From positions 1 through 64,000 of the forward strand of contig NZ_JAKWFK010000013.1 of NCBI RefSeq assembly GCF_029522115.1: a stretch of 64,000 bases of DNA. The letters are read 5' to 3'. Below are positions 27,952-38,648 of the stretch, one piece after another. The first letter of the stretch is position 1; every line of letters begins with the position of its first letter. Source of the DNA: Trinickia sp. Y13 (GTDB taxonomy: Bacteria; Pseudomonadota; Gammaproteobacteria; Burkholderiales; Burkholderiaceae). The position numbers were made by a program, and so were the translations under genes. The notes beneath the pieces are model-generated. The model ran no database searches, was not told the origin of the DNA, and saw only the letters and a program-made list of their open reading frames with translations.

Positions 27952-28790
27952 GCCGTCCGCCCCGCTTGCGCGGCCGGCATCCGGCCGGCGCGCCGTGCAA
28001 GCCAACCCACCACGAGCCAGTACAACGCATAGACGATGAGGTTGGTGAGAGACGGATGCGCGCGATAGCCCGTAAGCGTTGCCACCAGCGAACCGACTGT
28101 GCTCGAATCGTCGAGGATCGCAGAACTATTCCATACCTGCGAAATGCCGAGCGGCAGGATTTCCTTGTCGATCAGCTTGTCCGCCCCCGTTTGCAGCAGG
28201 CCGGCGCCGAGCAGCAACAGCATGATTTCAGTGACGCGGAAAAAGCGGCGCCACGAGAAGATGCGGCCGCCCAATTGCAGGATGTAGAACGTCAGGAATG
28301 CGAGACCGAGCCCCAGTGCAATGGCGAGCACGTCGCTTTCCCTCACATGTCCCGACTGCCCGAACCCGAGCCCATAGAGGAAGATGACCGTCTCGCTCCC
28401 TTCTCGGGCAATCGCCAAGGCGACGAGCACGGCGACGCCCCAACCGTTGCCGTCGCGCGTGCGCTCCTGCAGCGAGCGCTCCATGTCGCGCTTGAGCGTG
28501 CGGCCGTGACGCTTCATCCATAGCACCATCTGCACGATCAGCACGCACGCGACGAGCACCATGCCTATCTGGAAGTAGTCGGCCGCATCGCCCGAAAGGA
28601 ATTCACTGAACCCGACGAGCGCCGCACCGAGGGCCACGGCTGCCAGCATGCCGGCGCCGACACCCGCCCACAGATACGGCAATCCGCGCCGCGCGTCGGT
28701 GTCGCCATTCTTTAGCCACGCGTACAGAATGCCTACGACAAGCAAAGCCTCGACGCTCTCGCGCCATACGACGAACAATACCTGGCCCAT
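27948..28790 (-). CDS. ftrC: FtrC, FTR1-type ferrous/ferric iron permease
   Basis: A 280-residue seven-span permease. Both REXXE iron-transport motifs of FTR1 proteins are present (WRESVEALLVVG near the N-terminus and AREGSETVIFLYG). I start at ATG-28790 (MGQVLFVVWR), preceded by GGAGAG, which is the family start. It moves iron across the inner membrane after oxidation or handling by FtrA and FtrB. Confidence 0.9.
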   Translation of the reverse strand: MGQVLFVVWRESVEALLVVGILYAWLKNGDTDARRGLPYLWAGVGAGMLAAVALGAALVGFSEFLSGDAADYFQIGMVLVACVLIVQMVLWMKRHGRTLKRDMERSLQERTRDGNGWGVAVLVALAIAREGSETVIFLYGLGFGQSGHVRESDVLAIALGLGLAFLTFYILQLGGRIFSWRRFFRVTEIMLLLLGAGLLQTGADKLIDKEILPLGISQVWNSSAILDDSSTVGSLVATLTGYRAHPSLTNLIVYALYWLVVGWLARRAGRMPAAQAGRTA

Positions 28791-28838
28791 CCGATGCTCT
28801 CCGCGCGCACGACGTTCGACGGCCGTGCGCAAAAACCG

Positions 28839-29174
28839 CTACTTCACGACGATGACGCCTTGCGCCGCTTGATGAAAATCGTCGAAAAACTTGTATTCGC
28901 CCGGCGACTGGGGAGCGACCACCACGACCGATTCAGCGCCCGGCGCGAGGACCTTTTCTTTGCGCAGCTGGACGCTTTCGAACTCGGCGGCGCCCTTGCC
29001 GGTGTTGCGCACTTCGATGCGGATGCGCTTGCCTGCGGGCACCTCGATGCGCGCGGGCGTCAGCTTGCCGTCGGCCATTTCCAACTTGACGGTGACCGCA
29101 TCGTCCGCCGCCCGCACCGACATGCAAGCGACGGCAAGCGAACAGGCCAGCGCGACTTTCAAACGCAAATTCAT
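28839..29174 (-). CDS. ftrB: FtrB, periplasmic cupredoxin-like protein
   Basis: A 111-residue protein with a signal peptide (cleaved near residue 23, VRA-AD) and a cupredoxin-like fold ending in DDFHQAAQGVIVVK. In FtrABCD it is thought to oxidise ferrous iron or pass electrons beside FtrA. It lies 31 bases after ftrA and 48 before ftrC on the same strand. Confidence 0.83.
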   Translation of the reverse strand: MNLRLKVALACSLAVACMSVRAADDAVTVKLEMADGKLTPARIEVPAGKRIRIEVRNTGKGAAEFESVQLRKEKVLAPGAESVVVVAPQSPGEYKFFDDFHQAAQGVIVVK

Positions 29175-29205
29175 GCTTTCGCTCCCCTATCTCGAGCCAT
29201 GCGGC

Positions 29206-29754
29206 TTAATAGCCGCCCTTCTTGCCGATACCGGCGAACGTGAAGTCGTACTGCAACGTGATGGGCCTGAACCACGGGCCCACGCCGGTTTCTTTGTCGA
29301 CATGACGGCCAAACGCCATGTGGCCCGTTTGCATGGGCGGCTCGACGACGAGCGTCAAATGGTATTTGCCGGGACCGGCCAGCTTGACGTTATCGCCATA
29401 ATGAGGGCCATCGTCGGCCACCATCGGCATCAAATCGCCCTTGATCGACTGCGCGCCACCCGCCTTCTTCAGTTCGTAGTGAACCTGCAGATAAGGCATC
29501 CAATCGCCTTCCGCAAAACCCGTGGGATTGTTCTTGACCGCGTGGATGTCGGCCTCGAGGTGGATGTCGGAATCCGACGCCTTGCGCATCATCCCTTCCG
29601 GATCCATCGTGACCGGCTGCAAGTAGACGGCGCCGATTTCCATGCCGCCCTGAACCTGGGGCTTGCCGATCGGATACTCGGCCGCCGACGCGACCATTGC
29701 GGCCAACGCCGCCACGACCGCCACGCCGCTCTTCATCCAGGTGGAACGCTGCAT
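29206..29754 (-). CDS. ftrA: FtrA, P19-type periplasmic iron-binding protein
   Basis: A 182-residue P19/Tp34-family protein with a signal peptide (cleaved after VASA) and the family phrases YPIGKPQVQGGMEIGAVYLQ and MHxGxY-like segments such as ETGVGPWFRPITLQYDF. P19 proteins bind copper and iron and feed FTR1 permeases. It is the first gene of ftrABCD; the Fur box at 29928-29947 lies about 175 bases upstream. Confidence 0.88.
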   Translation of the reverse strand: MQRSTWMKSGVAVVAALAAMVASAAEYPIGKPQVQGGMEIGAVYLQPVTMDPEGMMRKASDSDIHLEADIHAVKNNPTGFAEGDWMPYLQVHYELKKAGGAQSIKGDLMPMVADDGPHYGDNVKLAGPGKYHLTLVVEPPMQTGHMAFGRHVDKETGVGPWFRPITLQYDFTFAGIGKKGGY

Positions 29755-29927
29755 CGAAAACTCCTCTTTTCTTTAACTAACCGAAATATTCAACGACACC
29801 GCGCACCGCGCTTTGCCGAGAGCCGCCTAGCCGTTCGCAGCCGGCGCGCTCATGCGCCCGATTTCAGCCGAATCCCGAGCCGACGAACCGGGCCACGAGA
29901 AAGGACGAGGAACACGAACACAAACGC

Positions 29928-29947
29928 AAATGCGAACGATTATCAAT
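29928..29947. promoter_or_regulatory. Fur box upstream of ftrABCD
   Basis: AAATGCGAACGATTATCAAT resembles the bfd Fur box in inverted orientation nearly base for base. It predicts that the ftr unit is derepressed under iron limitation. Confidence 0.75.
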
Positions 29948-30033
29948 CAGCGGCAAGTGTACACGAATGGCATCGTTAAGACAAAGCGACCCTTGCGCGC
30001 ATGGGGTCGCCCCTGCCTCGTCCGCCAAATGGG

Positions 30034-32124
30034 TTAGCTCGCACCCGTGACCGAATCGCCCACGTTCGCGCCGAAGGCCCGCTCGCGCAGCACGGCCAGT
30101 TGATCGCGCGCGGCCGCGGCCTTTTCGAATTCTAAGTTCTTGGCGTGCTCCATCATCTGCTTTTCCAGCCGCTTGAGCTCCTTGGCCAGCTCCTTTTCCG
30201 ACATATCCTCGAACTTCGCGCGCTGCTGCATTTCTTTCAGTTCGGCACGGGCATCGTCGGCGTTGTAGACACCGTCGATGATGTCTTTGATGCGTTTGAC
30301 GACGCCGCGCGGGGTAATGCCCATGCGTTCGTTGTAGGCGATCTGCTTGGCGCGCCGCCGCTCCGTCTCGTCGATCGCGCGACGCATCGAATCGGTGATG
30401 CGATCGCCGTACAGAATCGCGGTGCCGTGGACGTTACGCGCGGCGCGACCGATCGTTTGTATCAGCGAGCGTTCTGCGCGCAGGAAACCTTCCTTGTCGG
30501 CGTCGAGGATCGCGACGAGCGAGACCTCCGGAATGTCGAGCCCCTCGCGCAACAAGTTGATGCCCACGAGCACGTCGAATGCGCCCAACCGCAAATCGCG
30601 GATGATTTCGACGCGCTCGACGGTATCGATGTCGCTATGCAAGTAGCGCACCTTCACGCCATGGTCGGCGAGAAACTCCGTCAACTGCTCGGCCATGCGC
30701 TTGGTCAAAACGGTGACGAGCACGCGTTCGTTGACCGCCACGCGCGCGTTGATCTCGCTCAGGACGTCGTCGACCTGCGACGTGGCCGGTCGCACCTGCA
30801 CGAGCGGATCGACTAGGCCCGTCGGACGCACCACCTGCTCGACGACCTGCCCCGTCTGCTTTTTCTCGTAGTCGGCCGGCGTGGCGGAAACGAAGACGGC
30901 CTGGCGCATCTTGCGCTCGAACTCGTGGAACTTCAGCGGCCGATTGTCCAGCGCCGAAGGCAGCCGAAAGCCGTACTGCACGAGATTTTCCTTGCGCGAG
31001 CGATCGCCGTTGTACATGGCGTTCAGTTGCCCGATGAGCACGTGCGATTCGTCGAGCAACATCAACGCATCGGGCGGCAGGTAATCGACGAGCGTCGGCG
31101 GCGGCTCGCCGGGCGCGGCGCCGGAGAAATGGCGCGAATAGTTTTCGATGCCCTTGCAAAAGCCGAGCTCCTGCAACATTTCCAGATCGAAACGCGTGCG
31201 CTGCTCCAGACGCTGCGCTTCGACGAGCTTGCCTTCGCTATGAAAAAACTCGAGGCGCTCGCGCAGCTCCGCTTTGATGGTCTCGACGGCGCGCATGACG
31301 GTTTCGCGCGGCGTCACGTAGTGCGACGACGGGTACACCGTAAAGCGCGGGATCTTTTGCCGCACGCGCCCCGTCAGCGGATCGAACAACTGCAGCGACT
31401 CCACCTCGTCGTCGAACAGCTCGATGCGCAGCGCCATTTCGGCATGCTCGGCCGGAAACACGTCGATCGTATCGCCGCGCACCCGGAACGCGCCGCGCTG
31501 GAAATCGGCCTCGTTTCGGTTGTACTGCATCGCGATCAACCGCGCGATGACGTCGCGCTGACCGATCTTGTCGCCCGTGCGCAGGGTCAAGATCATCTGG
31601 TGGTACTCGCTTGGATTGCCGATACCGTAAATGGCAGACACCGTCGCTACGATCACCACGTCGCGCCGCTCCATCAAGCTCTTGGTGGCCGACAGCCGCA
31701 TTTGCTCGATGTGCTCGTTGATCGACGAGTCTTTTTCGATGAACAAGTCGCGCTGCGGCACATACGCTTCCGGCTGGTAGTAGTCGTAGTACGAAACGAA
31801 GTACTCGACCGCATTGCGCGGAAAAAACTCGCGAAACTCCGAATAGAGCTGCGCGGCGAGCGTCTTGTTCGGCGCGAACACGATCGCGGGACGACCGAGC
31901 CGGGCGATGACGTTGGCCATCGTGAACGTCTTGCCCGAGCCCGTCACGCCAAGCAGGGTCTGATAGGACAAGCCGTCCTCGACGCCCTCGACGAGTTGTG
32001 CGATGGCGCTCGGCTGATCGCCGGCCGGCGGATAGGGCTGATAAAGATGAAACGGGGAACCCTCGAATTCGACGAACTTCGATTCGTCGAGGGCTTCGGC
32101 GGCATGCGGCTGAGCTTCGGACAT
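30034..32124 (-). CDS. uvrB: Excinuclease ABC subunit B
   Basis: A 696-residue DNA-damage recognition helicase-like subunit of nucleotide excision repair. Visible are Walker A ([10 protein letters not shown]), the beta-hairpin ([15 protein letters not shown]), the helicase motifs to QTIGRAARN and a C-terminal UVR domain that binds UvrC (about 655-690). Length is standard. It is divergent from tyrB with a 310-base gap. No strict LexA box is seen upstream. Confidence 0.97.
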   Translation of the reverse strand: MSEAQPHAAEALDESKFVEFEGSPFHLYQPYPPAGDQPSAIAQLVEGVEDGLSYQTLLGVTGSGKTFTMANVIARLGRPAIVFAPNKTLAAQLYSEFREFFPRNAVEYFVSYYDYYQPEAYVPQRDLFIEKDSSINEHIEQMRLSATKSLMERRDVVIVATVSAIYGIGNPSEYHQMILTLRTGDKIGQRDVIARLIAMQYNRNEADFQRGAFRVRGDTIDVFPAEHAEMALRIELFDDEVESLQLFDPLTGRVRQKIPRFTVYPSSHYVTPRETVMRAVETIKAELRERLEFFHSEGKLVEAQRLEQRTRFDLEMLQELGFCKGIENYSRHFSGAAPGEPPPTLVDYLPPDALMLLDESHVLIGQLNAMYNGDRSRKENLVQYGFRLPSALDNRPLKFHEFERKMRQAVFVSATPADYEKKQTGQVVEQVVRPTGLVDPLVQVRPATSQVDDVLSEINARVAVNERVLVTVLTKRMAEQLTEFLADHGVKVRYLHSDIDTVERVEIIRDLRLGAFDVLVGINLLREGLDIPEVSLVAILDADKEGFLRAERSLIQTIGRAARNVHGTAILYGDRITDSMRRAIDETERRRAKQIAYNERMGITPRGVVKRIKDIIDGVYNADDARAELKEMQQRAKFEDMSEKELAKELKRLEKQMMEHAKNLEFEKAAAARDQLAVLRERAFGANVGDSVTGAS

Positions 32125-32434
32125 GGGAAAGGCGCTTCCTTCGCCGACAAAAGAGCCATTTTAGCGTTTCGCGGGCGCACGAGCAGCGCCGCGTCCGCTC
32201 GCGCGCGCCCGCTCGACGCAAAAAGTGCACGGTCGTTCAGGGCGTTAGCAGCGTCTCAGCCTTCGAAAACACCCAAAAGCGGCGCCTGGATTGGTTACAA
32301 TCTCATATTTAGCGCCCGCGAAACCGCCATCGTCGAGTCGACCCGTCGAGTGGATCGGCCTGCCCGGCGACACCGGCCGGACGAAAGCGGCGCACGCATC
32401 GGCCCGCCAGTTTCTTACTACCGTCATAGACACC

Positions 32435-33634
32435 ATGTCCCTGTTCTCCGCTGTCGAACTCGCCCCCCGCGACCCGATCCTCGGCCTCAACGAGGCCTTC
32501 AACGCCGATACGCGCCCGACCAAAGTCAACCTGGGCGTGGGCGTCTATACGAACGAAGAAGGCAAGATCCCGCTGTTGCGCGCCGTGCGCGAGGCAGAGA
32601 AGGCGCGTATCGAGGCGGCGCTGCCGCGCGGCTACCTGCCCATCGAAGGTATTGCCGCCTACGACGCAGCCGTGCAGAAGTTGCTGCTCGGCGACGCGTC
32701 GCCGCTGATCGCCGCGGGTCGCGTCGTCACAGCGCAAGCGTTGGGCGGCACGGGCGCGCTCAAGATTGGCGCCGATTTCCTCAAGCGCCTGAACCCGGCC
32801 GCCAAAGTCGCGATCAGCGATCCGAGCTGGGAAAATCATCGCGCGTTGTTCGAAAGCGCAGGCTTCGAAGTGGTCGCTTATCCCTACTACGATGCGCAGA
32901 CGCACGGTGTCAATTTCGAGGCGATGCTCGCCGCGCTCAACGGCTACGCCGCCGGCACGATCGTCGTGTTGCATGCCTGCTGCCATAACCCGACCGGCGT
33001 CGACCTGAGCGATGCGCAGTGGAAGCAAATCGTCGAAGTGGTCAAGGCGCGCAACCTCGTCCCGTTCCTCGACATCGCCTATCAAGGGTTCGGCGACGGC
33101 ATCGACGCCGATGCCGCAGCCGTGCGGCTGTTCGCAGCAGCCGAATTGAACGTGTTCGTGTCGTCTTCGTTCTCGAAGTCGTTTTCGCTGTACGGCGAAC
33201 GCGTCGGCGCCCTCACGATCATCACGGATAGCAAGGACGAAGGCGCACGCGTGCTCTCGCAACTGAAGCGCGTGATTCGCACGAACTACTCGAACCCGCC
33301 GACGCACGGCGGCGCGATCGTCGCAACGGTGCTCGGCACGCCGGCACTGCGCGCCACGTGGGAAGAAGAGCTCGGGCAAATGCGCGATCGCATCCGCGCG
33401 ATGCGCAACGGCCTCGTCGAACGCCTCAAAGCCGCCGGCGTAACGCGCGATTTCGGCTTCGTCAACGCGCAGCGCGGCATGTTCTCGTACTCCGGCTTGA
33501 CTTCGGCCCAAGTGGATCGCCTGCGCGAGGAATTCGGCATCTATGCGGTGGGCACGGGCCGCATCTGCGTGGCCGCGCTCAACACGCGCAACCTCGATGC
33601 AGTCGCCAACGCGATCGCCCATGTGCTGAAGTAA
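32435..33634 (+). CDS. tyrB: Aromatic/aspartate aminotransferase
   Basis: A 399-residue class I aminotransferase exchanging amino groups between aromatic or acidic amino acids and 2-oxoglutarate. Markers are HACCHNPTGVDLS, the PLP lysine in SSSFSKSFSLYGERVGAL and the closing GRICVAALN. ATG-32435 (MSLFSAVELA) is the family start; the frame is open upstream to 32291. A bidirectional terminator follows. Confidence 0.93.
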   Translation: MSLFSAVELAPRDPILGLNEAFNADTRPTKVNLGVGVYTNEEGKIPLLRAVREAEKARIEAALPRGYLPIEGIAAYDAAVQKLLLGDASPLIAAGRVVTAQALGGTGALKIGADFLKRLNPAAKVAISDPSWENHRALFESAGFEVVAYPYYDAQTHGVNFEAMLAALNGYAAGTIVVLHACCHNPTGVDLSDAQWKQIVEVVKARNLVPFLDIAYQGFGDGIDADAAAVRLFAAAELNVFVSSSFSKSFSLYGERVGALTIITDSKDEGARVLSQLKRVIRTNYSNPPTHGGAIVATVLGTPALRATWEEELGQMRDRIRAMRNGLVERLKAAGVTRDFGFVNAQRGMFSYSGLTSAQVDRLREEFGIYAVGTGRICVAALNTRNLDAVANAIAHVLK

Positions 33635-33725
33635 GGCTTCGCAACGCCGGTCAGCCGCGCTCGCGTGCCGTGCGTCGCATGGCCCCGGCGTTTGCGTGAC
33701 CCCGGCTTGACGGCTGGACCCGACG

Positions 33726-33758
33726 ATGGCGCCCTTTCACGGGCGCCATTTCGTTTTC
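33726..33758. terminator. Shared terminator of tyrB and the convergent patatin gene
   Basis: ATGGCGCCC (33726-33734) and GGGCGCCAT (33741-33749) pair perfectly around a six-base loop; a T-rich stretch follows on the plus strand. It serves tyrB and lies 12 bases from the end of the convergent gene. Confidence 0.8.
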
Positions 33759-33760
33759 GG

Positions 33761-35005
33761 TCACCGCAAATCGCGATGGATGTCGTGCGTGACGAACCCT
33801 GCGTCGTTCTGCGGCATCTCCAGCCAGCCCGGTTGCGCGAGGCTATCGCGAATGTCGCGCAAACCGCAACGCCAATGCTCGTGCATGGCCGACGCACCGA
33901 ACTGATAGTCCTTGAAATTGCCGTCGAACTCCTTGTCGCGGTAAATCAGCTGAAACACGTTGTATCGATGCGACGACGACAGTTCCTGGGCGAGCCTGCA
34001 CCACGGATCGTCTCGATGCTCGGGCGCCACCCGCGCAAGCACCTCGCGCAACACATGCCTGAAGCGCTGCGAGTGCTCCATCATGTCCGTCACCATCCGG
34101 GTGCGGCTCGAGTATTGGATGTCCTTCATTCGCCCCTGCACGTCCGTCAGGTTCGTGGGAACGGGACCGCGGGCGCTCCATAGATCCACCTGGAACGCGA
34201 GCGTATCGCGGCGGGGCGATGCCTGGACGACTTCGGAGAGCGGCGTATTGGACATGAGCCCCCCGTCCCAGTAAAACTCGCCCTCGATCTCCGTCGCGGC
34301 GAACCCCGGCGGCAACGATCCCGAGGCAATGAAATGCTCGGCCTTGAGCTTCTGATGCTGGTTGTCGAAGTAAGCAAAGTTGCCGGTGCCGACGTTGACC
34401 GCGGCGACCGACACGCGCGTCTCGCCCGAATTGATGCGATCGAAATCGCATAGACGCTCGAGCGTCGCTTTCAACGGCGCGGTGTCGTACCAACTGGCCG
34501 TGTCGGGCGAACTCGAAACGAACGGCAGCGGCGGCGGCATGCGCGGCACGAAGAACCCCTTTTGGCCGTCGACGATGGCGCTTAGCGCCTGCATCGTCGT
34601 GAAGGCCGTGCGCACGGGCGCCGCCGAGTCGAACAACGCGTGCTCGATCGCGCGGGGAATCGGCACGCCGTACGCAGGCTGGCACACCATCTCCCAGAAG
34701 GCCTTCAACTTCCCCACGCGATGCTCGGGCGCGTTGCCCGCGATGATCGCGGTGTTGATGGCCCCGATCGATATGCCGGCGACCCAATTGGGCACGATAC
34801 CGGCTTCATGCAATCCCTCGTAGACGCCGGCTTGATAGGCGCCGAGCGCGCCGCCCCCTTGCAAGACGAGCGCAACCGTCTCGTAAGGAGGCAAGGCCAC
34901 GGACGGCGCTACGCTCGCCGCTCGCACCGCCCTGGCGTGCCCGCCGGTATCGCTCGTCGAAGCAGCGGCGCTTGCGCGCACGCGTGTGGCTTTGCGCTCC
35001 CCCAT
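33761..35005 (-). CDS. Patatin-like phospholipase / lipid hydrolase
   Basis: A 414-residue patatin-fold hydrolase. The oxyanion loop LQGGGALGAYQAG, the nucleophile motif GISIG and the catalytic Asp in YWDGGLMSN form the Ser-Asp dyad. After an alanine-rich N-terminus of about 40 residues comes the patatin domain, then a DUF3734-type C-terminal region. It follows bdhA with a 9-base gap, an arrangement seen in Burkholderiaceae where it is linked to polyhydroxybutyrate metabolism; the substrate is not known from the sequence. Confidence 0.88.
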   Translation of the reverse strand: MGERKATRVRASAAASTSDTGGHARAVRAASVAPSVALPPYETVALVLQGGGALGAYQAGVYEGLHEAGIVPNWVAGISIGAINTAIIAGNAPEHRVGKLKAFWEMVCQPAYGVPIPRAIEHALFDSAAPVRTAFTTMQALSAIVDGQKGFFVPRMPPPLPFVSSSPDTASWYDTAPLKATLERLCDFDRINSGETRVSVAAVNVGTGNFAYFDNQHQKLKAEHFIASGSLPPGFAATEIEGEFYWDGGLMSNTPLSEVVQASPRRDTLAFQVDLWSARGPVPTNLTDVQGRMKDIQYSSRTRMVTDMMEHSQRFRHVLREVLARVAPEHRDDPWCRLAQELSSSHRYNVFQLIYRDKEFDGNFKDYQFGASAMHEHWRCGLRDIRDSLAQPGWLEMPQNDAGFVTHDIHRDLR

Positions 35006-35014
35006 GAGATCTCC

Positions 35015-35812
35015 TTATTGCATGCACCAGCCGTGCGAGACGATGAACGACTGCCCCGTCAGCGCGGCGCTCGGGAACGTGCAAAGGAACAGCACGGTCT
35101 GCGCGACATCTTCCACGGTGGTAAAGATGCCGTCCACCGTCTGGCCGAGCATGACGCGCTTCACCACGTCTTCTTCGCTGATCCCGAGCTCTTTCGCCTG
35201 CTCGGGAATTTGTTTGTCGACGAGCGGCGTGCGCACGAAACCGGGACATACGACGTGCGAGCGCACGTTGTGCGCCGCGCCTTCTTTCGCGAGCACGCGC
35301 GAGAGGCCGAGCAGCGCATGCTTGGCCGCGACGTAGGCCGACTTCAACGGCGACGCCTCATGCGAATGGACGGAACCCATGTAGATGACGATCCCGCCGC
35401 GATCGCCTTTATACATGTGCTTGAGCGCAGCCTTGGTGGTGAGAAAGGCCCCATCGACGTGGATCGCCTGCATTTTCTTCCAATCGGAGAAGCTGTAGCT
35501 CTCGATGGGGTTGACGATCTGAATGCCCGCGTTCGATACGAGGATGTCGACCGAACCGAACTGCGCGGCGACTTCGTCGATGCCGCTATTCACGGCTTCC
35601 TCGTTCGTCACATCCATGGCCACGCCCATGGCCTTGCCGCCGGCGGCGCGAATTTGGTCGGCCACCGCTTGCGCACCGGCCAGATTCAAATCGGCGATCG
35701 CCACGGCCGCACCCTGCGCCGCCAACGTGAGCGCGATTTCTTTGCCGATCCCGCTCGCGGCGCCCGTCACCACTGCGGCCTTACCGTTCAGACTCGTATT
35801 CAACGACGACAT
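35015..35812 (-). CDS. bdhA: 3-hydroxybutyrate dehydrogenase
   Basis: A 265-residue short-chain dehydrogenase that oxidises 3-hydroxybutyrate to acetoacetate with NAD+. The nucleotide-binding [12 protein letters not shown], the NAG motif and the catalytic Ser/Tyr/Lys ([10 protein letters not shown]) are intact. Length and the ending [11 protein letters not shown] match PHB-degradation enzymes. It is upstream of the patatin gene in the same unit. Confidence 0.9.
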   Translation of the reverse strand: MSSLNTSLNGKAAVVTGAASGIGKEIALTLAAQGAAVAIADLNLAGAQAVADQIRAAGGKAMGVAMDVTNEEAVNSGIDEVAAQFGSVDILVSNAGIQIVNPIESYSFSDWKKMQAIHVDGAFLTTKAALKHMYKGDRGGIVIYMGSVHSHEASPLKSAYVAAKHALLGLSRVLAKEGAAHNVRSHVVCPGFVRTPLVDKQIPEQAKELGISEEDVVKRVMLGQTVDGIFTTVEDVAQTVLFLCTFPSAALTGQSFIVSHGWCMQ

Positions 35813-36005
35813 TCGTCACCCCTTAAGCATGCATGGACAATGACATCATGGCGCACGGCGTGCGACAAGCTAGCCGAACGTCATATGACCTTCGGCCGAA
35901 TGGAGCAGCACGACCGACTTCGCTATTGTGCCCCATCGGCCGGCGTCAACGCGACTTGGCGCGAATGGGATTAAGCTCTGCGGGTCGACTTTTTAGGAGG
36001 CATAC

Positions 36006-36977
36006 ATGAATTACCGGCGACTCGGCCGTTCTGGCCTGCAAGTGAGCGAACTTTCTTTGGGCTCGTGGGTGACTTACGGCAATCAAGTTGATCGGCGCGC
36101 CGCGCGCGAATCGCTGGCGGCGGCGCGCGACGCGGGCGTGAATTTCTTCGATAACGCGGAAGTCTACGCGGGCGGCCAAGCCGAGGAGATCATGGGGCAA
36201 GCGCTCAAGGAACTGGCCTGGCCGCGCGTGAGCTACGTCATCTCCACGAAGTTCTACTGGGGCTTGCACGAGGCGCCCAACCAATATCACACGCTCAATC
36301 GCAAGTATCTGCATAACGCGATCGACGGTTCGCTGGCTCGCCTACAACTCGATTACGTCGACCTTGTGTTTTGCCATCGCGCCGATCCGCATACCCCGCT
36401 CGAAGAGACGGTTTGGGCAATGAGCGACATGATCGCTCGCGGCAAAGCGCTCTACTGGGGCACCTCCGAATGGAGCGCCGACGAGATTCGCGCCGCTTAC
36501 GAGATTGCCGAGCGCCACCATCTGCACAAGCCGGTGATGGAACAACCGCAGTACAACTTGTTCTGCCGCAAGCGTGTCGAACAGGAATACAAGCGGCTCT
36601 ATGAAGATATCGGGCTCGGCCTGACAACTTGGAGCCCGCTCGCGTCGGGCTTGTTGACCGGGAAGTATCGTTCGGGCGTGCCCGCGGGCAGCCGCGCGCA
36701 ATTGGAGGGCTACGACTGGTTGCGCGCGCGCCTTATCGATGCCGACAAGAACGAACGCGTCGGCAAGCTCGAGCAGGTGGCGTACGAACTTGGCTGCAGC
36801 GTCGGGCAGTTGGCGATCGCGTGGGTGCTCAAGAATCCGCGCGTCAGCACGGTGATCACCGGCGCATCGAGAGTCGAGCAAATCGCGGAAAACATGAAAG
36901 CGGGCGACGTCGCAGCGCGCATCACGCCCGAGGTCGCGCAACGAATCGAGGAAATCGTCGCAGGCGTCGAGCCGTAG
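36006..36977 (+). CDS. Aldo/keto reductase, potassium-channel beta-subunit-like
   Basis: A 323-residue TIM-barrel NADPH oxidoreductase. It starts [20 protein letters not shown] after AGGAGG and contains [18 protein letters not shown] (catalytic Asp/Tyr) and the phosphate-binding [22 protein letters not shown] segment near the C-terminus. Members of this class (YghZ/Kvb-type) detoxify aldehydes. No partner gene is linked. Confidence 0.88.
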   Translation: MNYRRLGRSGLQVSELSLGSWVTYGNQVDRRAARESLAAARDAGVNFFDNAEVYAGGQAEEIMGQALKELAWPRVSYVISTKFYWGLHEAPNQYHTLNRKYLHNAIDGSLARLQLDYVDLVFCHRADPHTPLEETVWAMSDMIARGKALYWGTSEWSADEIRAAYEIAERHHLHKPVMEQPQYNLFCRKRVEQEYKRLYEDIGLGLTTWSPLASGLLTGKYRSGVPAGSRAQLEGYDWLRARLIDADKNERVGKLEQVAYELGCSVGQLAIAWVLKNPRVSTVITGASRVEQIAENMKAGDVAARITPEVAQRIEEIVAGVEP

Positions 36978-37119
36978 CGGCGCGCAAAGCGAGCCGGGCG
37001 CTGCCGTACAATACGCGCCCTGCCCGCGCGTTCGGAAGGCTCGAGCGCGCCGGCTCGCGGCTCGTTCCGCACGCATTGGCGCCGCGCAGCCGCCCTGAAG
37101 TTTTGACTCTTTCGCCCGT

Positions 37120-37965
37120 ATGCTCAGCTACCGTCACGCGTTTCATGCCGGCAATCACGCCGATGTCCTCAAGCACGCCGTCCTCGTGCAGTTGCTGCGC
37201 TACTTAGGGCAGAAGGACAAGGCCTATTGGTACATCGACACGCACGCCGGTGCGGGCGTGTACTCGCTCGTCGAAGGTTACGCGACCAAAACCGCCGAGT
37301 TCGAAACGGGCATCGCCAAGCTCTGGCAGCGCTCGGATTTGCCCGAAGTGCTGGAAGATTACCTCGCGCAGATTCGCGCGCTGAACCCCGATGGGCAGTT
37401 GCGCTACTACCCCGGTTCGCCGTATCTGGCGTGGCGCTTGATGCGCGCCCAGGACCGGATGCGGCTTTTCGAACTCCACACGACCGAGATCGAGGTGCTG
37501 CGTCACAATTTTCGCGACGCCGGGCGCCGTGCAATGCTGTACGCCGGCGACGGCTTCGACGGCATCAAAGCGATCCTGCCTCCGCCGCCGCGGCGCGCGC
37601 TGGTGCTCGTCGATCCGTCGTTCGAGGATAAGCGCGACTACGCTCGCACGCTCGGCTGCATCGAGGAAAGCCTGAAGCGGTTCGCCACCGGCATGTACGC
37701 CATCTGGTATCCGCAGGTGACGCGCATCGAGTCGCAGCGATTCCCCGATCAGTTGAAAGCATTGCAACCGACCAACTGGCTGCATGTCACGCTGACGGTG
37801 AGCCGTCCGCCGTCGGACGGCTACGGGCTCTACGGCAGCGGCATGTTCATCGTGAACCCGCCCTATACGCTCGCGGCTCAGATGAAGAAGACCCTGCCCT
37901 ACCTCGTCGATGCGCTGGGGCAAGACGACACGGCCCAATTCACGGTGGACTCGCGCGTTGCTTAA
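37120..37965 (+). CDS. rlmJ: 23S rRNA m6A2030 methyltransferase
   Basis: A 281-residue SAM-dependent methyltransferase modifying A2030 of 23S rRNA. The family start MLSYRHAFHAGNHADVLKHA and YIDTHAGAGVYSL (SAM site) are clear. The catalytic DPP(F/Y)E tetrad reads DPSFE here, a one-residue change that occurs near the active site and may be tolerated. It is monocistronic. Confidence 0.93.
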   Translation: MLSYRHAFHAGNHADVLKHAVLVQLLRYLGQKDKAYWYIDTHAGAGVYSLVEGYATKTAEFETGIAKLWQRSDLPEVLEDYLAQIRALNPDGQLRYYPGSPYLAWRLMRAQDRMRLFELHTTEIEVLRHNFRDAGRRAMLYAGDGFDGIKAILPPPPRRALVLVDPSFEDKRDYARTLGCIEESLKRFATGMYAIWYPQVTRIESQRFPDQLKALQPTNWLHVTLTVSRPPSDGYGLYGSGMFIVNPPYTLAAQMKKTLPYLVDALGQDDTAQFTVDSRVA

Positions 37966-38044
37966 TGGCGCTTAGCGGACCTGGTCAGCGCTTAGCGGCT
38001 CGATATAGCCAGGACGCGCCTGGCGTGCGCCGGCTCGATGGGTC

Positions 38045-38386
38045 CTACTGGCGGTAACCCGGCGCCATCCGATAGCGGGAACCGGTGGCCGGTGCGGCCC
38101 CGTTCGTGCCCGGCAGCGCGATATAGGGCGCGACGACGATCGGCGGTTGGCCGCTCGTCGAATCGAGTTCCGTGGGTGTGGGCAACTGCTGCGCCGGCAC
38201 CATGGGCGCACGCGAGAACGGGGCGTTTTGCAGCACGACGCCGCTTCGTCCGTCGTGAATGCCCGTTTGCGAATCGAGCACCAACGGTTGGCCCTGGGCC
38301 AACGCATAGGAGGCGATCCCCATCAATGCGAGACATGCCGTCGTTCGAACGGCCGTACGTGAACGAGGTGAAGAAGAAAAGCCCAT
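38045..38386 (-). CDS. Exported proline-rich protein of unknown function
   Basis: A 113-residue protein with a signal peptide (TTACLALMGIASYALAQ, cleavage near residue 32) and a Pro/Ala/Gly-rich mature part without recognised domain. The start is taken at ATG-38386 instead of the TTG at 38401. Similar small exported proteins are common in these bacteria; no function is known. Confidence 0.6.
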   Translation of the reverse strand: MGFSSSPRSRTAVRTTACLALMGIASYALAQGQPLVLDSQTGIHDGRSGVVLQNAPFSRAPMVPAQQLPTPTELDSTSGQPPIVVAPYIALPGTNGAAPATGSRYRMAPGYRQ

Positions 38387-38648
38387 GGGGATCGTCCGCA
38401 AAAGTACGTCGTGGCATATGGCGAAAAACGCGCCACGAATGGTCGTACCTTAACGCGCTAGCTACGTCCGCGCTAGTCGCATCGATGCCGATGCAGTGGC
38501 GCCGCCACTACGCGGTGCGAACTTGCACGGCTGGGCCGATCTGCTCCGCATACGACAAAGCCTCGCCGAGCCAGCGAGGCTTTCAGATAACGTGCATCTT
38601 CGCGCGAAAAATGGGCGCGCTAGCGGCGGTCGTGCGCCGCAGGTACGG

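Noticed and set aside
30925-32988. 687-codon plus-strand ORF opposite uvrB
   Set aside because: Antisense to the conserved uvrB gene and runs out of frame into tyrB; composition is typical of shadows.
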